Origin: Alicyclobacillus tolerans
GTDB lineage: Bacteria; Bacillota; Bacilli; Alicyclobacillales; Alicyclobacillaceae
Reading direction: 5' to 3'
Length of the DNA: 64,000 nt
Assembly: GCF_001447355.1 (NCBI RefSeq)
Contig: NZ_JXBW01000001.1
Span: 300,094-364,093 of the forward strand
Part shown: positions 8,744-18,194 of the stretch, in pieces
Layout of the letters: the number at the start of each line of letters is the position of its first letter
How positions within the stretch are numbered: position 1 is the stretch's first letter
Program-made: the position numbers and the translations under genes
The notes under the pieces: generated by a model
Databases searched by the model: none
The model's input: only the letters and a program-made list of their open reading frames with translations
What the model was told of the DNA's origin: nothing

Positions 8744-9241
8744 CTACAGTCGCTTGATCAGTTCAATTTCATCATGAATCGGTATGTCATCGTATCCGAT
8801 GAGTGGGATTGACGGTTTCTTCGCTCGTGCCTCGTCGATTGCCCCTGGGTAAACTGCGTTGATGCGGTACCCTCGACGTTGGTAAAAGCGAAGTGCGTGC
8901 AGATTGTCATTGGACGTAATCATCTCCACCGCTTCGCAGCCTAGTGCTTTCGCCTTATCTTCGACGGCTCGAAGCAGTGCACCGCCCACACCCGTTCCTT
9001 CCAAGGTGGCGTTGATGCTTAACAACTCACACCTGTTCCCATGTTGCACGTAGGTGGCAGCACCCACACGCTGTCCGTTTTGAATGGCGATGAACGCAAA
9101 GGCGTCTTGCAGACAATAGACCCTGCCTTTGGAGACCATCGTATCTCCGCCCCATTCGCGGGTCCACAACGCGCGTAACCACGACCAATCTTCAAGCGAG
9201 ATAGGTTCTTTGACCAACGTACGATTTGTCACCATGCTCAT
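8744..9241 (-). CDS. GNAT family N-acetyltransferase
   Basis: Acetyltransferase of 165 residues. The acetyl-CoA binding motif A is visible as L-S-I-N-A-T-L-E-G-T-G-V-G-G-A-L-L-R-A-V-E (R/Q-x-x-G-x-G/A variant), and motif B as A-L-R-F-Y-Q-R-R-G-Y-R. The substrate is unknown. GAGG precedes the first ATG by 4 bases; an ATG two codons later is equally plausible. It lies between the tRNA-Leu terminator and the hypothetical secreted protein, on the same strand as the latter. Confidence 0.85.
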   Translation of the reverse strand: MSMVTNRTLVKEPISLEDWSWLRALWTREWGGDTMVSKGRVYCLQDAFAFIAIQNGQRVGAATYVQHGNRCELLSINATLEGTGVGGALLRAVEDKAKALGCEAVEMITSNDNLHALRFYQRRGYRINAVYPGAIDEARAKKPSIPLIGYDDIPIHDEIELIKRL

Positions 9242-9285
9242 ACTTCCTCACTCAATTAGGGTCATACCCATGAAAACATACGAAA

Positions 9286-9330
9286 CAAAAAAGAACTCGT
9301 CAACAGATTCATCTCTGCTAACGAGTTCTT
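9286..9330 (-). terminator. Terminator of tRNA-Leu
   Basis: Perfect 10-bp stem AAGAACTCGT/ACGAGTTCTT with a 20-base loop, followed on the minus strand by TTTTTTG. It lies 11 bases beyond the CCA end of the tRNA. Confidence 0.8.
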
Positions 9331-9340
9331 GTGAATGATT

Positions 9341-9425
9341 TGGTGTCGAGAGCGGGACTTGAACCCGCACGGGTTTCCCCACACGCCCCTCAAACGTGCG
9401 CGTCTGCCAATTCCGCCATCCCGAC
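9341..9425 (-). tRNA. tRNA-Leu (anticodon GAG)
   Basis: On the minus strand the acceptor arms GTCGGGA and TCTCGAC pair (one G-U), followed by an encoded ACCA end. The D arm has GCG/CGC, the anticodon stem is CACGT/GCGTG with loop TTGAGGG, giving anticodon GAG, which reads CUC and CUU leucine codons. A long variable arm and a T arm GCGGG-TTCAAGT-CCCGC complete a class II tRNA. It has its own consensus promoter upstream and terminator downstream, so it is a single-gene transcription unit. Confidence 0.97.
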
Positions 9426-9454
9426 ATGCGGTGTAAACCGAATCAACGCTTTTG

Positions 9455-9483
9455 ATTATACTGGGCAAAACTCTGTATGTCAA
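9455..9483 (-). promoter_or_regulatory. Sigma-A promoter of tRNA-Leu
   Basis: On the minus strand TTGACA is separated by 17 bases from TATAAT, a perfect match to both housekeeping consensus hexamers, about 30 bases before the tRNA. Confidence 0.9.
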
Positions 9484-9545
9484 GGACAATACGCCATTTT
9501 ATTTCGTCTGCAAATTGCAAAGACGCAGCCGGGAATTCAGGAAGG

Positions 9546-10811
9546 CTATGCACTCTTTTGCGATCTTGCTGTATCAAATTGCCGAAACATATAGCCGTAC
9601 AACAATGACGAAACCAATTGCAACCCACCAGCAAAGACGAAAGGTAAAGCGAAGCTGCCACTGTCCAAAAGCGTTCCAGATAGGGACGGCCCGATGGCCG
9701 ACGCCAGACGCGTGAAGAACGAGTTCATGCTGAGTGAGAAACCGCGCCGCTGATCCCTGGTCAAACTGCTTCCAAGCGCGGAGCGGGCACCTTGTGTACC
9801 GCGACTGAGGGCTGAGCGAACCGCATACACCACGGACGCCAGCGAAAATGTGGGCATAAAGGGCAGTATAAGCATTAAGGCGACGCCCACCAACCGCAGC
9901 CAAACTACAGACCGCACCATGCCAAACCGCTCGGCAAGTACTCCTGATAATACTGCCGCAAGCCCTGTTACAACAAAGGAAACCGCAAGTGTGGCACCAA
10001 TTTGCGCGGAATTCGCACCAAAGCGAGCGGCAAACCAATATGTCATCATCGGTCCGACGAAGCCCACACCAAGTCCGTTCAGTAGATTGACGAAGGCCAA
10101 TTTGGCCATATTGCGATTTTCTTGCCGGCGAATGGTGCGTTCCGCGAACTGTGCCGCGCCTTTAGCATCTACCGGCTCAACATCCGGACGGCCTTTTGTA
10201 TCTACTCGTTCTGGAGCCTTTCCGCCAGGAGCCCGCCAAATCACGATAGCACATCCAAGTGAAATCACGCACAAGCCGTAAAACAGTGGTCGATAGGCGG
10301 CAGCTCCCGGCAAAGAATTTATCCACAGGCGCGGCAATCCACCGAGAACAGCTCCCAAAGCCATGCCGAAAAAGCCCAACGCAGTATTGATACTAAATAC
10401 TCGGCTTCGCCGTTCGCGCGATACCGCACTTGCCAACCAGGCTTGCTCTGCTGGTGTAAATGGCCCTGCAGCTCCATTCTGACCTCTTCCAAATCCGGTG
10501 AGAATTACAGCCAGAGCGAGAACATATGGATTTCTACACAGTCCTACGACCAATGCCGCACAGGCGGTCATGCACTCATACGTGAGCAAAAACGGTTTAC
10601 GGCCGATCCGGTCGCTCAAGACGCCGACCAGCAGGATAAGCGCCGCCCCGCAAACACCCGCGGCCGACATGACGCCTCCAATTTCCGTTGCACTCCAGTG
10701 AAGGTCGCGCAAATACAACGTCATGTCAACAATCGCAACACCTTGTGACACGCTTCGGAGTGCGCGAGCTGTCTGCAAATAACGCACTGCATGCAACCTA
10801 TTGACAGTCAA
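9546..10811 (-). CDS. Major facilitator superfamily transporter
   Basis: Twelve-helix MFS transporter of 421 residues. The loop between helices 2 and 3 carries the family motif G-V-L-S-D-R-I-G-R-K-P, and the second half has the related G-V-L-A-E-R-F-G-M-V-R. A long central cytoplasmic loop of about 45 residues separates the halves. The C-terminal half contains the LSRGTQGARSALGSSLTRDQRRG region seen in drug or metabolite efflux proteins. The start is TTG at 10811 with AGGTG 7 bases before it. It lies 21 bases downstream of the lytic transglycosylase gene and may be the last gene of the polA-mutM-coaE transcript. Substrate unknown. Confidence 0.88.
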   Translation of the reverse strand: MTVNRLHAVRYLQTARALRSVSQGVAIVDMTLYLRDLHWSATEIGGVMSAAGVCGAALILLVGVLSDRIGRKPFLLTYECMTACAALVVGLCRNPYVLALAVILTGFGRGQNGAAGPFTPAEQAWLASAVSRERRSRVFSINTALGFFGMALGAVLGGLPRLWINSLPGAAAYRPLFYGLCVISLGCAIVIWRAPGGKAPERVDTKGRPDVEPVDAKGAAQFAERTIRRQENRNMAKLAFVNLLNGLGVGFVGPMMTYWFAARFGANSAQIGATLAVSFVVTGLAAVLSGVLAERFGMVRSVVWLRLVGVALMLILPFMPTFSLASVVYAVRSALSRGTQGARSALGSSLTRDQRRGFSLSMNSFFTRLASAIGPSLSGTLLDSGSFALPFVFAGGLQLVSSLLYGYMFRQFDTARSQKSA

Positions 10812-10832
10812 TCCTCTTCACCTGGTTTCTCG

Positions 10833-11501
10833 TCATGACGTTGTCGAATTTGCGGTTGAGACAGGCTTCCATGCGGGATCGCGCCCATAAATCTTGCGAT
10901 ACAACTCGTAATTGTAGAAGACGCGATCGACAAAGTGCCGCGTTTCACCAACTGGGATTTCGTCGATGTCGTCGAGCTTACCGTTCCATACACCACCCTT
11001 TAGCCACGTGGAAACGCGGCGCGGACCTGCGTTATAGGCGGCTATGGCGGCCACCTCATTGCCTTGAAACTGCTGAATCAAGCTCTTCACGTACCAGCTG
11101 CCAATCAGAATATTATACTCGGGGCTGGCCAATTTCTTCGCGTCCTTGGGCAAGCGGTTCACAGCGGCTCCCGGCCCAGTCTTTTGATTGCGGATCATTT
11201 CTGCGATCCACTCCGCCGTCTGCGGCATCAACTGCATAAGTCCCACAGCTCCGGCGTGGGAAACGTCCTGCGTATGAAATTTACTCTCGACTCGGATGAC
11301 ACTTGCGATCAGCAGTGGATCGACATTTGCAGATGCGGCCGCCTGCTGAATGTTCTTTTGATAGTGGATTGGGTACATCATCCGCCAAAACGCGTTCGTA
11401 GAAATCACGATAAGCACTGCGATGAGCAGTACCGCCGCGATCATCGAACGCCGGTTCAGGACGATGAAGCGGGGCCGTCGCCCTTGCGAATCTCGCTCCA
11501 T
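10833..11501 (-). CDS. Lytic transglycosylase (Slt/SLT domain)
   Basis: Soluble-lytic-transglycosylase domain protein of 222 residues, with an N-terminal membrane helix at about residues 20-38, so the catalytic domain faces the cell wall. The catalytic glutamate is in L-I-A-S-V-I-R-V-E-S-K-F, followed by the family signatures S-H-A-G-A-V-G-L-M-Q-L-M-P-Q-T-A and A-A-I-A-A-Y-N-A-G-P-R-R-V. It cleaves glycan strands to form 1,6-anhydro-muropeptides. The ATG at 11501 lies within coaE (46-base overlap), with an AGGTG-like site nearby; a later in-frame ATG at 11444 would avoid the overlap but leaves a poorer ribosome site. The placement behind coaE is typical for Alicyclobacillus-like genomes as far as I know. 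Confidence 0.92.
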   Translation of the reverse strand: MERDSQGRRPRFIVLNRRSMIAAVLLIAVLIVISTNAFWRMMYPIHYQKNIQQAAASANVDPLLIASVIRVESKFHTQDVSHAGAVGLMQLMPQTAEWIAEMIRNQKTGPGAAVNRLPKDAKKLASPEYNILIGSWYVKSLIQQFQGNEVAAIAAYNAGPRRVSTWLKGGVWNGKLDDIDEIPVGETRHFVDRVFYNYELYRKIYGRDPAWKPVSTANSTTS

Positions 11502-12082
11502 ACCTGCAACACCTGCTCCCGAGTGTTTTCGATGGATCCGTCGTTATCAATCACGTAAGTCGCCAACTTGCACTTTTCTTCGAGGGGCATCTGTGCATGT
11601 ATACGTGCGAGCGCCGAGTCCCTGTCTAACCCATCGCGGACCATAACGCGTTGGATTTGTGTTTCAACGCTGGCGTAGACCACAATCGTCGCATCGACGA
11701 AGCGCTTCGCCGTTCCTTCAAACAGCAGCGGCACATCCCAGATCACCGTTTCACCAGGGCGTTGACGCCAGTATGCATTCGTTTCCTCGACCATGCCCTG
11801 CTGAACGCGCGGGTGTGTAATGGCGTTGAGTCGCATGCGTTTTGCCGCGTCTTGAAAGACAATTGCACCAAGTTGCTTGCGATTGAGTGAACCATCTGGC
11901 AACAAAACAGCTTGCCCGAACTCGCGCACGATTTCGGCTAGACCATCGCTACCTACGGCAACCACACGACGCGCCCATACGTCTGCATCAACCACATAGG
12001 CACCGAGATCGCGCAGCATACCGGTCACCGTACTCTTGCCGCTGCCGATCCCACCCGTTAACCCGACAATTCTTCCTTTCAT
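11456..12082 (-). CDS. coaE: Dephospho-CoA kinase
   Basis: Last enzyme of coenzyme A synthesis: phosphorylates the 3'-OH of dephospho-CoA. The N-terminus has the P-loop G-L-T-G-G-I-G-S-G-K-S-T, followed by D-A-D (VVDADVWAR) and a typical I-T-H-P-R-V segment and the D-V-P-L-L-F-E motif. Length is 208 residues, normal for the family. The ATG at 12082 overlaps the mutM stop (ATGA), which fixes the start and shows translational coupling. It is part of the conserved Bacilli order polA-mutM-coaE. Confidence 0.97.
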   Translation of the reverse strand: MKGRIVGLTGGIGSGKSTVTGMLRDLGAYVVDADVWARRVVAVGSDGLAEIVREFGQAVLLPDGSLNRKQLGAIVFQDAAKRMRLNAITHPRVQQGMVEETNAYWRQRPGETVIWDVPLLFEGTAKRFVDATIVVYASVETQIQRVMVRDGLDRDSALARIHAQMPLEEKCKLATYVIDNDGSIENTREQVLQVWSEIRKGDGPASSS

Positions 12083-12948
12083 CCGCCGACCTCCCGTTCC
12101 GGCTGCACCCGTGTCCTCGGGATCCGACCGCGGCGCTGGCACTGCGGGCAATAATGGGTGCCCCTTCCGGCGACACGCGTCCGCTGAATCTCACTGCCAC
12201 ATTGGCGGCAAGCCTCGCCTGTTCGGCCATATACGTTCAATTGAATCTGAAAGCCGCCATGCCGCCCATAGCCGTCCTGATATGTGCGAATGGACGATCC
12301 GCCCGCCTCAATGGCGCGCCGCAGCACGTCCCGTATGGAAGATAACAAGCGAGCAAGCCGCTTTGGACCAAGGCGATTGGCGGGTTCCAGAGGATGAATG
12401 CCACTTAGAAAGAGCGCCTCGTCCACATAAATGTTGCCAAGCCCTGCGATGATCGTCTGGTCGAGAAGCACCGCCTTCACTGGCCCCGTTCGCCTTTGTA
12501 ACGATGATCGCAAAAGGGTTGGCGTTAGATTCGAGTCAAATGGCTCAGGTCCGAGCGTCTGTAAGCCGCTTGGCCATGACTCGTCCGGCAACAACAAATC
12601 CATGGTTCCAAACTGCCGCACGTCGCGATATCTTAGGTCCCGTCCGCTGGCGAGCCGGAATATGACATGCGTATGCAAAGCCAAAGGTTCACTTGTTTGA
12701 ACAACTCGATACTGGCCCTCCATCCGAAGATGCGAAACCAATGTGTACGGAGCCAAGTCAAACAGGAGATATTTGCCCCTGCGGCCGATTGCACGAATGG
12801 TTCGTCCAGTAGCGCGATCGACAAAATCAGCGACGGAAGGGTAGCGAATGATTCGCGGCAAGCTCACCTGTACATCGACGATTGCATCGCCTGTCACGAG
12901 CTCGGCGAGGCCTCGGCGAACCGTCTCCACTTCCGGTAGTTCCGGCAC
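12079..12948 (-). CDS. mutM: Formamidopyrimidine-DNA glycosylase
   Basis: DNA repair glycosylase/AP lyase that removes 8-oxoguanine and formamidopyrimidines. The mature N-terminal catalytic proline and E are present (MPELPEVETVRRGL), as are the conserved lysine region (I-G-R-R-G-K-Y-L-L-F), the central helix-two-turn-helix with Q-T-I-I-A-G-L-G-N-I-Y-V-D-E-A-L-F, and a complete zinc finger (CRQCG...YCPQCQ). All functional residues look intact, so oxidised guanine repair should work. The start is GTG at 12948, with AGGAGG 8 bases upstream. Length 289 residues. Confidence 0.97.
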   Translation of the reverse strand: MPELPEVETVRRGLAELVTGDAIVDVQVSLPRIIRYPSVADFVDRATGRTIRAIGRRGKYLLFDLAPYTLVSHLRMEGQYRVVQTSEPLALHTHVIFRLASGRDLRYRDVRQFGTMDLLLPDESWPSGLQTLGPEPFDSNLTPTLLRSSLQRRTGPVKAVLLDQTIIAGLGNIYVDEALFLSGIHPLEPANRLGPKRLARLLSSIRDVLRRAIEAGGSSIRTYQDGYGRHGGFQIQLNVYGRTGEACRQCGSEIQRTRVAGRGTHYCPQCQRRGRIPRTRVQPEREVGG

Positions 12949-12976
12949 ACGACACCCCTCCTCTCGTCATGCAAAT

Positions 12977-14794
12977 TCACTTTGCATCGTACCAAGTCCG
13001 CCCGTACGCGGTATCCACCCGAAGCGGCACGTTTAACGTCATCGCGTTCTCCATGTTGTCACGAACCAACTGTTGAAGTTCGTTTAATTCATCCTGCGGA
13101 CACTCAAAAATCAATTCGTCGTGCACCTGTAGCAACATGCGGGCATCCATCTGTGCCTCACGCAAAGCGCGATCGATCCGCACCATGGCGAGTTTAATCA
13201 GATCGGCTGCTGTTCCCTGAATCGGCGTATTCATCGCAGTTCGTTCTGCAAAGCTGCGCAGGTGAAAATTGCGGCTGCGAATGTCAGGTAGATAGCGCCG
13301 TCGGTTCATCAACGTCGTAACAAAGCCCTTCTCTTTCGCTTGCTCCACGATCTCGTCCATATACTTGCGCACTCCAGGGAACTTGCGAAAGTACTCCTCG
13401 ATAAAGCGTTTTGCATCCTTTTGTGGAATGTTCAAGTTCTGGGCCAGACCAAAGTCGCTAATACCATAGACAATCCCAAAATTAACAGCTTTGGCCTGAC
13501 GTCGCATCAAAGGTGTAACCTCATCAGGCGAAACCTCAAAAACGTCACTTGCGGTCCGCGTATGAATGTCCATGCCACTGCGAAACGCATCGATGAGCGC
13601 CTCATCGCCAGAAAGATGGGCCAAGATGCGGAGTTCGATCTGCGAGTAGTCAGCCGCAAAAATCAACCAGTCCTGATATGTCGGCTCGAAAACCTGGCGC
13701 AAACGTCTCCCTTCCTCCAACCGAATAGGGATATTTTGCAGATTCGGTTCACTGCTCGACAAACGACCGGTCGCAGTCAAAGCCTGATGAAAACGGGTGT
13801 GAATCCGCCCTGTCTCCTTGCGAATCATCTTCAACAAACCGTCGACATAGGTGGACTGCAACTTGGATAGTTGGCGGTAATCGAGTATTTTTGCGACGAC
13901 CTCGTGATAAGGCGCCAGTTTTTCAAGCACGTCCGCACTCGTCGAGTATCCAGTCTTCGTCTTTTTCACGGCCGGCAAGTTGAGCTTTTCAAACAAGATC
14001 TCTCCAAGCTGCTTGGGCGAGTTGATATTGAATGAAACTCCGGCCAGTTCATAAATTTCCTGTGTTAGGCGGTCGATGCGCGCCGACAAATCCGTCCCAA
14101 ACGCTCGCAGTTTGTCCTCGTTCACGTGAAAGCCGGTAATCTCCATCTTCGCCAAAACGAACGCCAGTGGGAGTTCGACCTTGCTGTACAAGTCATCTAA
14201 CTCCTGCGCAGCTAATGCATACTGAAGCGATTGATATAGCTCCGGGAGTTTGGCCGCAACGTATGTGAGCAATGCTTCACGGCGTTCTGTGACTTTCGTC
14301 ACGCTGGGCACATCAACGTGTAACTCACGGTTGAGAATATCTTCTAATTCCACCTCACCGTCAGTCGGATTTAATAAATACGCTGCCAACTTAACATCGT
14401 CCCAGTGTCCGTCGGAAGACAGTCCAATTCCATGTGCGTCGAGGGCGAAGGCCATGGACTTCAAATCAAACACAACTTTTGGACTGTCTCCAAGCAGCCA
14501 AGAGCGGATATCACTCATCTCAAGCTCATCATCAAAGCATAAGTAGTACGCCTGGCTCGCCGTGGCCAAGGCAATGCCACGAATCTCCGCATTGTGGTAG
14601 TCCGGCGGTTGCAAGTCCAGAATACAGCCCACAGGCCCAGTTAGACCACTCCAAACTCGCTCCAAATCTGCCACCCGAACAATCCTTTCGTATGAAAACG
14701 ACAACCACGCATCCTTTGGCTGTGGCAACTCGTCATCCGTCGACGCCGGGCTCATTTCCTCGGAAATTTTGTCGATGAGCGAATGGAATGCCAA
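12977..14794 (-). CDS. polA: DNA polymerase I, C-terminal part (3'-5' exonuclease-like and polymerase domains), separated by an in-frame TAG
   Basis: About 605-616 residues forming a Klenow-like fragment. The 3'-5' exonuclease-like domain (first ~190 residues) lacks most of the acidic catalytic residues, as in other Bacilli. The polymerase domain is intact: motif A D-Y-S-Q-I-E-L-R, motif B R-R-Q-A-K-A-V-N-F-G-I-V-Y-G, motif C V-H-D-E-L-I-F-E. The reading frame is open from directly after the TAG at 14828-14830, continuing in the same frame as the exonuclease part; D-A-K-Q-A-I-E-W-F-R-E-L precedes the first TTG at 14794. No good ribosome site precedes that TTG. Either the stop is a sequence error or nonsense mutation, or the two parts are made as separate proteins. 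Confidence 0.85.
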   Translation of the reverse strand: MAFHSLIDKISEEMSPASTDDELPQPKDAWLSFSYERIVRVADLERVWSGLTGPVGCILDLQPPDYHNAEIRGIALATASQAYYLCFDDELEMSDIRSWLLGDSPKVVFDLKSMAFALDAHGIGLSSDGHWDDVKLAAYLLNPTDGEVELEDILNRELHVDVPSVTKVTERREALLTYVAAKLPELYQSLQYALAAQELDDLYSKVELPLAFVLAKMEITGFHVNEDKLRAFGTDLSARIDRLTQEIYELAGVSFNINSPKQLGEILFEKLNLPAVKKTKTGYSTSADVLEKLAPYHEVVAKILDYRQLSKLQSTYVDGLLKMIRKETGRIHTRFHQALTATGRLSSSEPNLQNIPIRLEEGRRLRQVFEPTYQDWLIFAADYSQIELRILAHLSGDEALIDAFRSGMDIHTRTASDVFEVSPDEVTPLMRRQAKAVNFGIVYGISDFGLAQNLNIPQKDAKRFIEEYFRKFPGVRKYMDEIVEQAKEKGFVTTLMNRRRYLPDIRSRNFHLRSFAERTAMNTPIQGTAADLIKLAMVRIDRALREAQMDARMLLQVHDELIFECPQDELNELQQLVRDNMENAMTLNVPLRVDTAYGRTWYDAK

Positions 14795-14827
14795 TTCCCG
14801 AAACCACTCGATTGCTTGCTTTGCGTC

Positions 14828-15625
14828 CTACCCGTTGTAGGAAAGATCCTCCAGTGCGACCTCCAGTGGCGCATTGCGATGAATCGTGGCCAACTTTTTC
14901 GAAAGCAACGCCTGCTCACGATGTTCCACCAATCGTTCACGCAACTTGGCACCTGGAACTTCATCGACATGATCCAATACGGATTCGACCGTGTCAAAGC
15001 TCGTAAGCAACTTGATGGCGGTCTTCTCCCCTACACCGGGGACACCTGGAATATTGTCCGACGTATCGCCCATTAAACCTTTTAAATCTATGATTTGTAT
15101 GGGGCGAAGGCCATATCGCGCAGCGACCGCAGCTTCATCGTAATATTCGACATCGGTGATGCCGCGGCGCGTGAGCAGGGCATGTACCCGCGGAGAAACT
15201 AATTGTAGTAAATCCTTATCTCCGGATACAATTTTAATATCCCATCCAGCCTCTTCAGCACGCTTCGACAACGTGCCAATCAAGTCGTCCGCTTCATAGT
15301 TTTGCAGTTCGACAACGGGTATCGACAAGGCCTCTAGAGTTTGGCGTGCCAAGGGGAATTGTTGCACGAGATCATCCGGCGTCTGCTGACGCGTCCCTTT
15401 ATACTCGGCGTATTCCGCATGGCGAAATGTTGTTTTGGATTTATCGAAAGCGACTGCAAGGTGCGTCGGCTGTTCCGATGCAAGCAGGCGCAAAAGCATC
15501 ATGGTGAATCCATATACCGCGTTCGTCGGAACCCCTTGCTGATTGGACAGTGGAGGTAGCGCAAAAAACGCACGGTAAAGGATGCTGTTACCATCGATGA
15601 GCAGTAACTTCGGATTACTTGACAT
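14828..15625 (-). CDS. polA: DNA polymerase I, N-terminal 5'-3' exonuclease part, ending at an in-frame TAG
   Basis: FEN-like 5' nuclease of 265 residues. It starts LLLIDGNSILYRAFFALP and carries the conserved acidic clusters (Y-E-A-D-D-L-I-G-T, V-S-G-D-K-D-L-L-Q-L, G-D-T-S-D-N-I-P-G-V-P-G-V-G-E-K-T-A), i.e. the metal-binding residues and helix-hairpin-helix for removing RNA primers and flaps. It ends D-L-S-Y-N-G followed by TAG and D-A-K-Q. Compared with Geobacillus-type Pol I from memory (I-V-Y-K-G-E-D-R), the TAG replaces one residue, probably glutamate. Start ATG at 15625 has GAGGTG upstream. The break falls at the natural boundary between nuclease and polymerase, so the fragment could fold on its own. 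Confidence 0.88.
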   Translation of the reverse strand: MSSNPKLLLIDGNSILYRAFFALPPLSNQQGVPTNAVYGFTMMLLRLLASEQPTHLAVAFDKSKTTFRHAEYAEYKGTRQQTPDDLVQQFPLARQTLEALSIPVVELQNYEADDLIGTLSKRAEEAGWDIKIVSGDKDLLQLVSPRVHALLTRRGITDVEYYDEAAVAARYGLRPIQIIDLKGLMGDTSDNIPGVPGVGEKTAIKLLTSFDTVESVLDHVDEVPGAKLRERLVEHREQALLSKKLATIHRNAPLEVALEDLSYNG

Positions 15626-15744
15626 AAAACACCTCTAATTCCGGACACATCCCGGAAAATCAAGAAAGCAATTGACCCTCGTTTTATTCTATCACATTCG
15701 CCTTGCGACTCGATTTCCGATGTCACTGCATGGCGGCTTCAACG

Positions 15745-15784
15745 CAAAAACAGCCAAAGGAAGACAATCGTCTTCCTTTGGCTT
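15745..15784 (-). terminator. Rho-independent terminator of icd-mdh
   Basis: Perfect 14-bp stem AGCCAAAGGAAGAC/GTCTTCCTTTGGCT with a four-base loop, followed on the minus strand by GTTTTTG. It lies 18 bases beyond the mdh stop and separates icd-mdh from polA. Confidence 0.9.
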
Positions 15785-15801
15785 TGTTGGACATGCACCG
15801 A

Positions 15802-16737
15802 TTACTGTAGTAAGGCAATAACATTTCGAACAGAATCCGCAGATCTGTCGAGCGCCGCCTTTTCCTCCGGCTGTAATTCGATTTCAACAATTCGTTCGAT
15901 ACCGTTTGCACCCAAAATGGTAGGTACGCCGAGGAACAAATCCTCGTAACCATATTCACCTTCCAAATAAGCTATAGCCGGCAGCAAACGCCTTTTGTCC
16001 TTCAAAATCGACTCAGCCATTTGCGCAAGGGACGCAGCAGGTGCATAATACGCGCTGCCCGTGCCGAGCAAACCGACGATTTCACCGCCTCCGGTTCGCG
16101 TACGCTGCACAATTTGTTCTATCTTCTCAGCAGGCAAAAGTTGCGTGAGCGGTACCCCGCCAACGTTCGAGTAGCGGACGAGCGGAACCATGTCGTCACC
16201 GTGCACGCCGAGGACGAAACCATGCACGTCCTCGACAGAGACGCCGAGCTCCGCGGCGACAAACGCATTGAAACGCGCGGTATCGAGCACCCCCGCCTGG
16301 CCGATGACTCGCTGTTTGGGAAAGCCACTTGCTTTGTAGGCGACATATGTCATCGCATCAACAGGGTTCGATAATACGACAATAACCGTATTGGGAGAGT
16401 ATTGTACAACCTGCTCCGTTACAGCTTTCACAATACCGGCATTCGTCGTCACAAGATCATCACGGCTCATTCCCGGCTTGCGTGCAACACCAGCCGTGAT
16501 GATGACGAGGTCCGAGTCAGCCGTGTCCTTGTAGTCGCTAGTTCCTATTACCTGGACATCACTGCCGACAACCGGCATCGCCTCAAGCATATCTAAGGCT
16601 TTGCCCTTGGTCGGATTCTCGAGCTGCGCAATGTCGAGCAGAACGATATCTCCCAACTCTTGCAACGCGAGCATGAAAGCCGTAGTCGCCCCGGTAAAGC
16701 CAGCGCCGATGACCGAAATCTTCTTTCGCTTAAGCAT
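15802..16737 (-). CDS. mdh: Malate dehydrogenase
   Basis: TCA-cycle enzyme that oxidises malate to oxaloacetate with NAD. The Rossmann motif G-A-G-F-T-G is followed by L-L-D (aspartate for NAD preference). Substrate-binding [11 protein letters not shown] identifies a malate rather than lactate dehydrogenase (arginine in the mobile loop), N-P-V-D is present, and the catalytic histidine lies in G-V-H-G-D-D-M-V-P. Length 311 residues, the LDH-like MDH type of Bacilli. It follows icd by 12 bases in the same operon; citZ, which usually heads this operon in Bacillus, is not adjacent. Confidence 0.97.
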   Translation of the reverse strand: MLKRKKISVIGAGFTGATTAFMLALQELGDIVLLDIAQLENPTKGKALDMLEAMPVVGSDVQVIGTSDYKDTADSDLVIITAGVARKPGMSRDDLVTTNAGIVKAVTEQVVQYSPNTVIVVLSNPVDAMTYVAYKASGFPKQRVIGQAGVLDTARFNAFVAAELGVSVEDVHGFVLGVHGDDMVPLVRYSNVGGVPLTQLLPAEKIEQIVQRTRTGGGEIVGLLGTGSAYYAPAASLAQMAESILKDKRRLLPAIAYLEGEYGYEDLFLGVPTILGANGIERIVEIELQPEEKAALDRSADSVRNVIALLQ

Positions 16738-16749
16738 GTGGGGTGCCCC

Positions 16750-18048
16750 TCACTCCATGTTCTTGATGATTTGGTCGCCGAACTCGGAGCACTTGACCTC
16801 TGTAGCCCCATCCATCAAACGAGCGAAGTCATAGGTGACAACCTTTTGTTCGATGGCCTTTTCCATCGCGCGCGTGATCATGTCGGCAGCTTCTTGCCAA
16901 CCAAGGTATTCAAACATCATAACGCCGGAAAGGATGACGGAGCCGGGATTCACTTTATCGAGTCCCGCATACTTCGGTGCTGTTCCGTGCGTCGCCTCGA
17001 ACACGGCGTGCCCCGTTTCGTAGTTGATGTTCGCCCCCGGAGCAATGCCGATGCCGCCGACCTGGGCAGCTAAAGCGTCCGAAATGTAGTCACCATTCAA
17101 ATTCAGCGTCGCAATCACGTCGTATTCTGCTGGGCGCGTCAGAATCTGTTGTAGGAACGCGTCAGCAATGACGTCTTTGACGATGATTTTTCCTGCCTGG
17201 ACAGCTTCACTCTGCGCCCGATCTGCGGCTTCTGCACCTTGCTCAGCCTTGATTCGATCATACTGTGCCCAAGTGAAGACGCGATCCGAAAACTCGCGCT
17301 CAGCCAATGCGTAACCCCAATTTTTGAAAGCGCCTTCCGTAAACTTCATAATATTTCCTTTATGAACAAGCGTGACGCTCTTGCGTTTATGGCGCAGTGC
17401 ATATTCAATCGCCGCGCGCACCAGACGCTCCGTGCCCTCCCGAGATACCGGTTTAATGCCAATGCCCGATGTCTCAGGGAAACGAATCTTCTTCACGCCC
17501 ATCTCGTTTTGCAGGAACTGGATCACCTTTTGAACTTCGGCTGTTCCCTCCTGCCACTCGACACCTGCATAGATATCCTCGGAATTCTCGCGGAAGATCA
17601 CCATATCGACCAACTCGGGGTGTTTCACAGGCGAGGGCACGCCTTGAAAATAGCGGACCGGTCGTTGGCATACATAGAGATCTAACTCTTGGCGAACCGC
17701 CACGTTGAGCGAACGAATACCGCCACCCACAGGCGTCGTCAAAGGTCCTTTAATGCTCACGATGTACTCCGAAAAAGCCGTGAGGGTATCTTGTGGAAGC
17801 CATTCCTGAAACTTATCGTACGCTTTTTCACCGGCATACACTTCATACCATGCGATTTTCCGCTTGCCGCCATAGGCTTTTTCAACGGCGGCGTCAAACA
17901 CACGCTGCGAAGCACGCCAGATGTCAGGACCTGTTCCATCCCCTTCGACAAACGGAATAATGGGGTGATCCGGAACTTGTAAACGTCCATCTTTGAGCGT
18001 GATGGGCTCCCCTGAAGTCGGTAGCGAATACTGTTGAAAGCTCGGCAT
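16750..18048 (-). CDS. icd: Isocitrate dehydrogenase, NADP-dependent
   Basis: Converts isocitrate to 2-oxoglutarate and CO2. The protein (432 residues) shows [12 protein letters not shown] near the N-terminus, the substrate arginines and phosphorylatable-serine region in [19 protein letters not shown], the nucleotide region [11 protein letters not shown], and [11 protein letters not shown] near the end, as in prokaryotic NADP-IDH. The ATG at 18048 has GAGGAGGG upstream; the open frame continues 50 codons further but without family similarity. First gene of a short icd-mdh unit. Confidence 0.96.
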   Translation of the reverse strand: MPSFQQYSLPTSGEPITLKDGRLQVPDHPIIPFVEGDGTGPDIWRASQRVFDAAVEKAYGGKRKIAWYEVYAGEKAYDKFQEWLPQDTLTAFSEYIVSIKGPLTTPVGGGIRSLNVAVRQELDLYVCQRPVRYFQGVPSPVKHPELVDMVIFRENSEDIYAGVEWQEGTAEVQKVIQFLQNEMGVKKIRFPETSGIGIKPVSREGTERLVRAAIEYALRHKRKSVTLVHKGNIMKFTEGAFKNWGYALAEREFSDRVFTWAQYDRIKAEQGAEAADRAQSEAVQAGKIIVKDVIADAFLQQILTRPAEYDVIATLNLNGDYISDALAAQVGGIGIAPGANINYETGHAVFEATHGTAPKYAGLDKVNPGSVILSGVMMFEYLGWQEAADMITRAMEKAIEQKVVTYDFARLMDGATEVKCSEFGDQIIKNME

Positions 18049-18194
18049 GGCAGGCCCTCCTCGTATGTAGTGAACCAACTCTGGCGGTCGCGACGCGACA
18101 CCCTTGCGTAGGTGCAGAACATGGAAGTAGGTGGGTGTGCTCTGCAATCCATCCCATTCCATAATAGCACAACCGGTCTCGTCTGCAATCGCTA

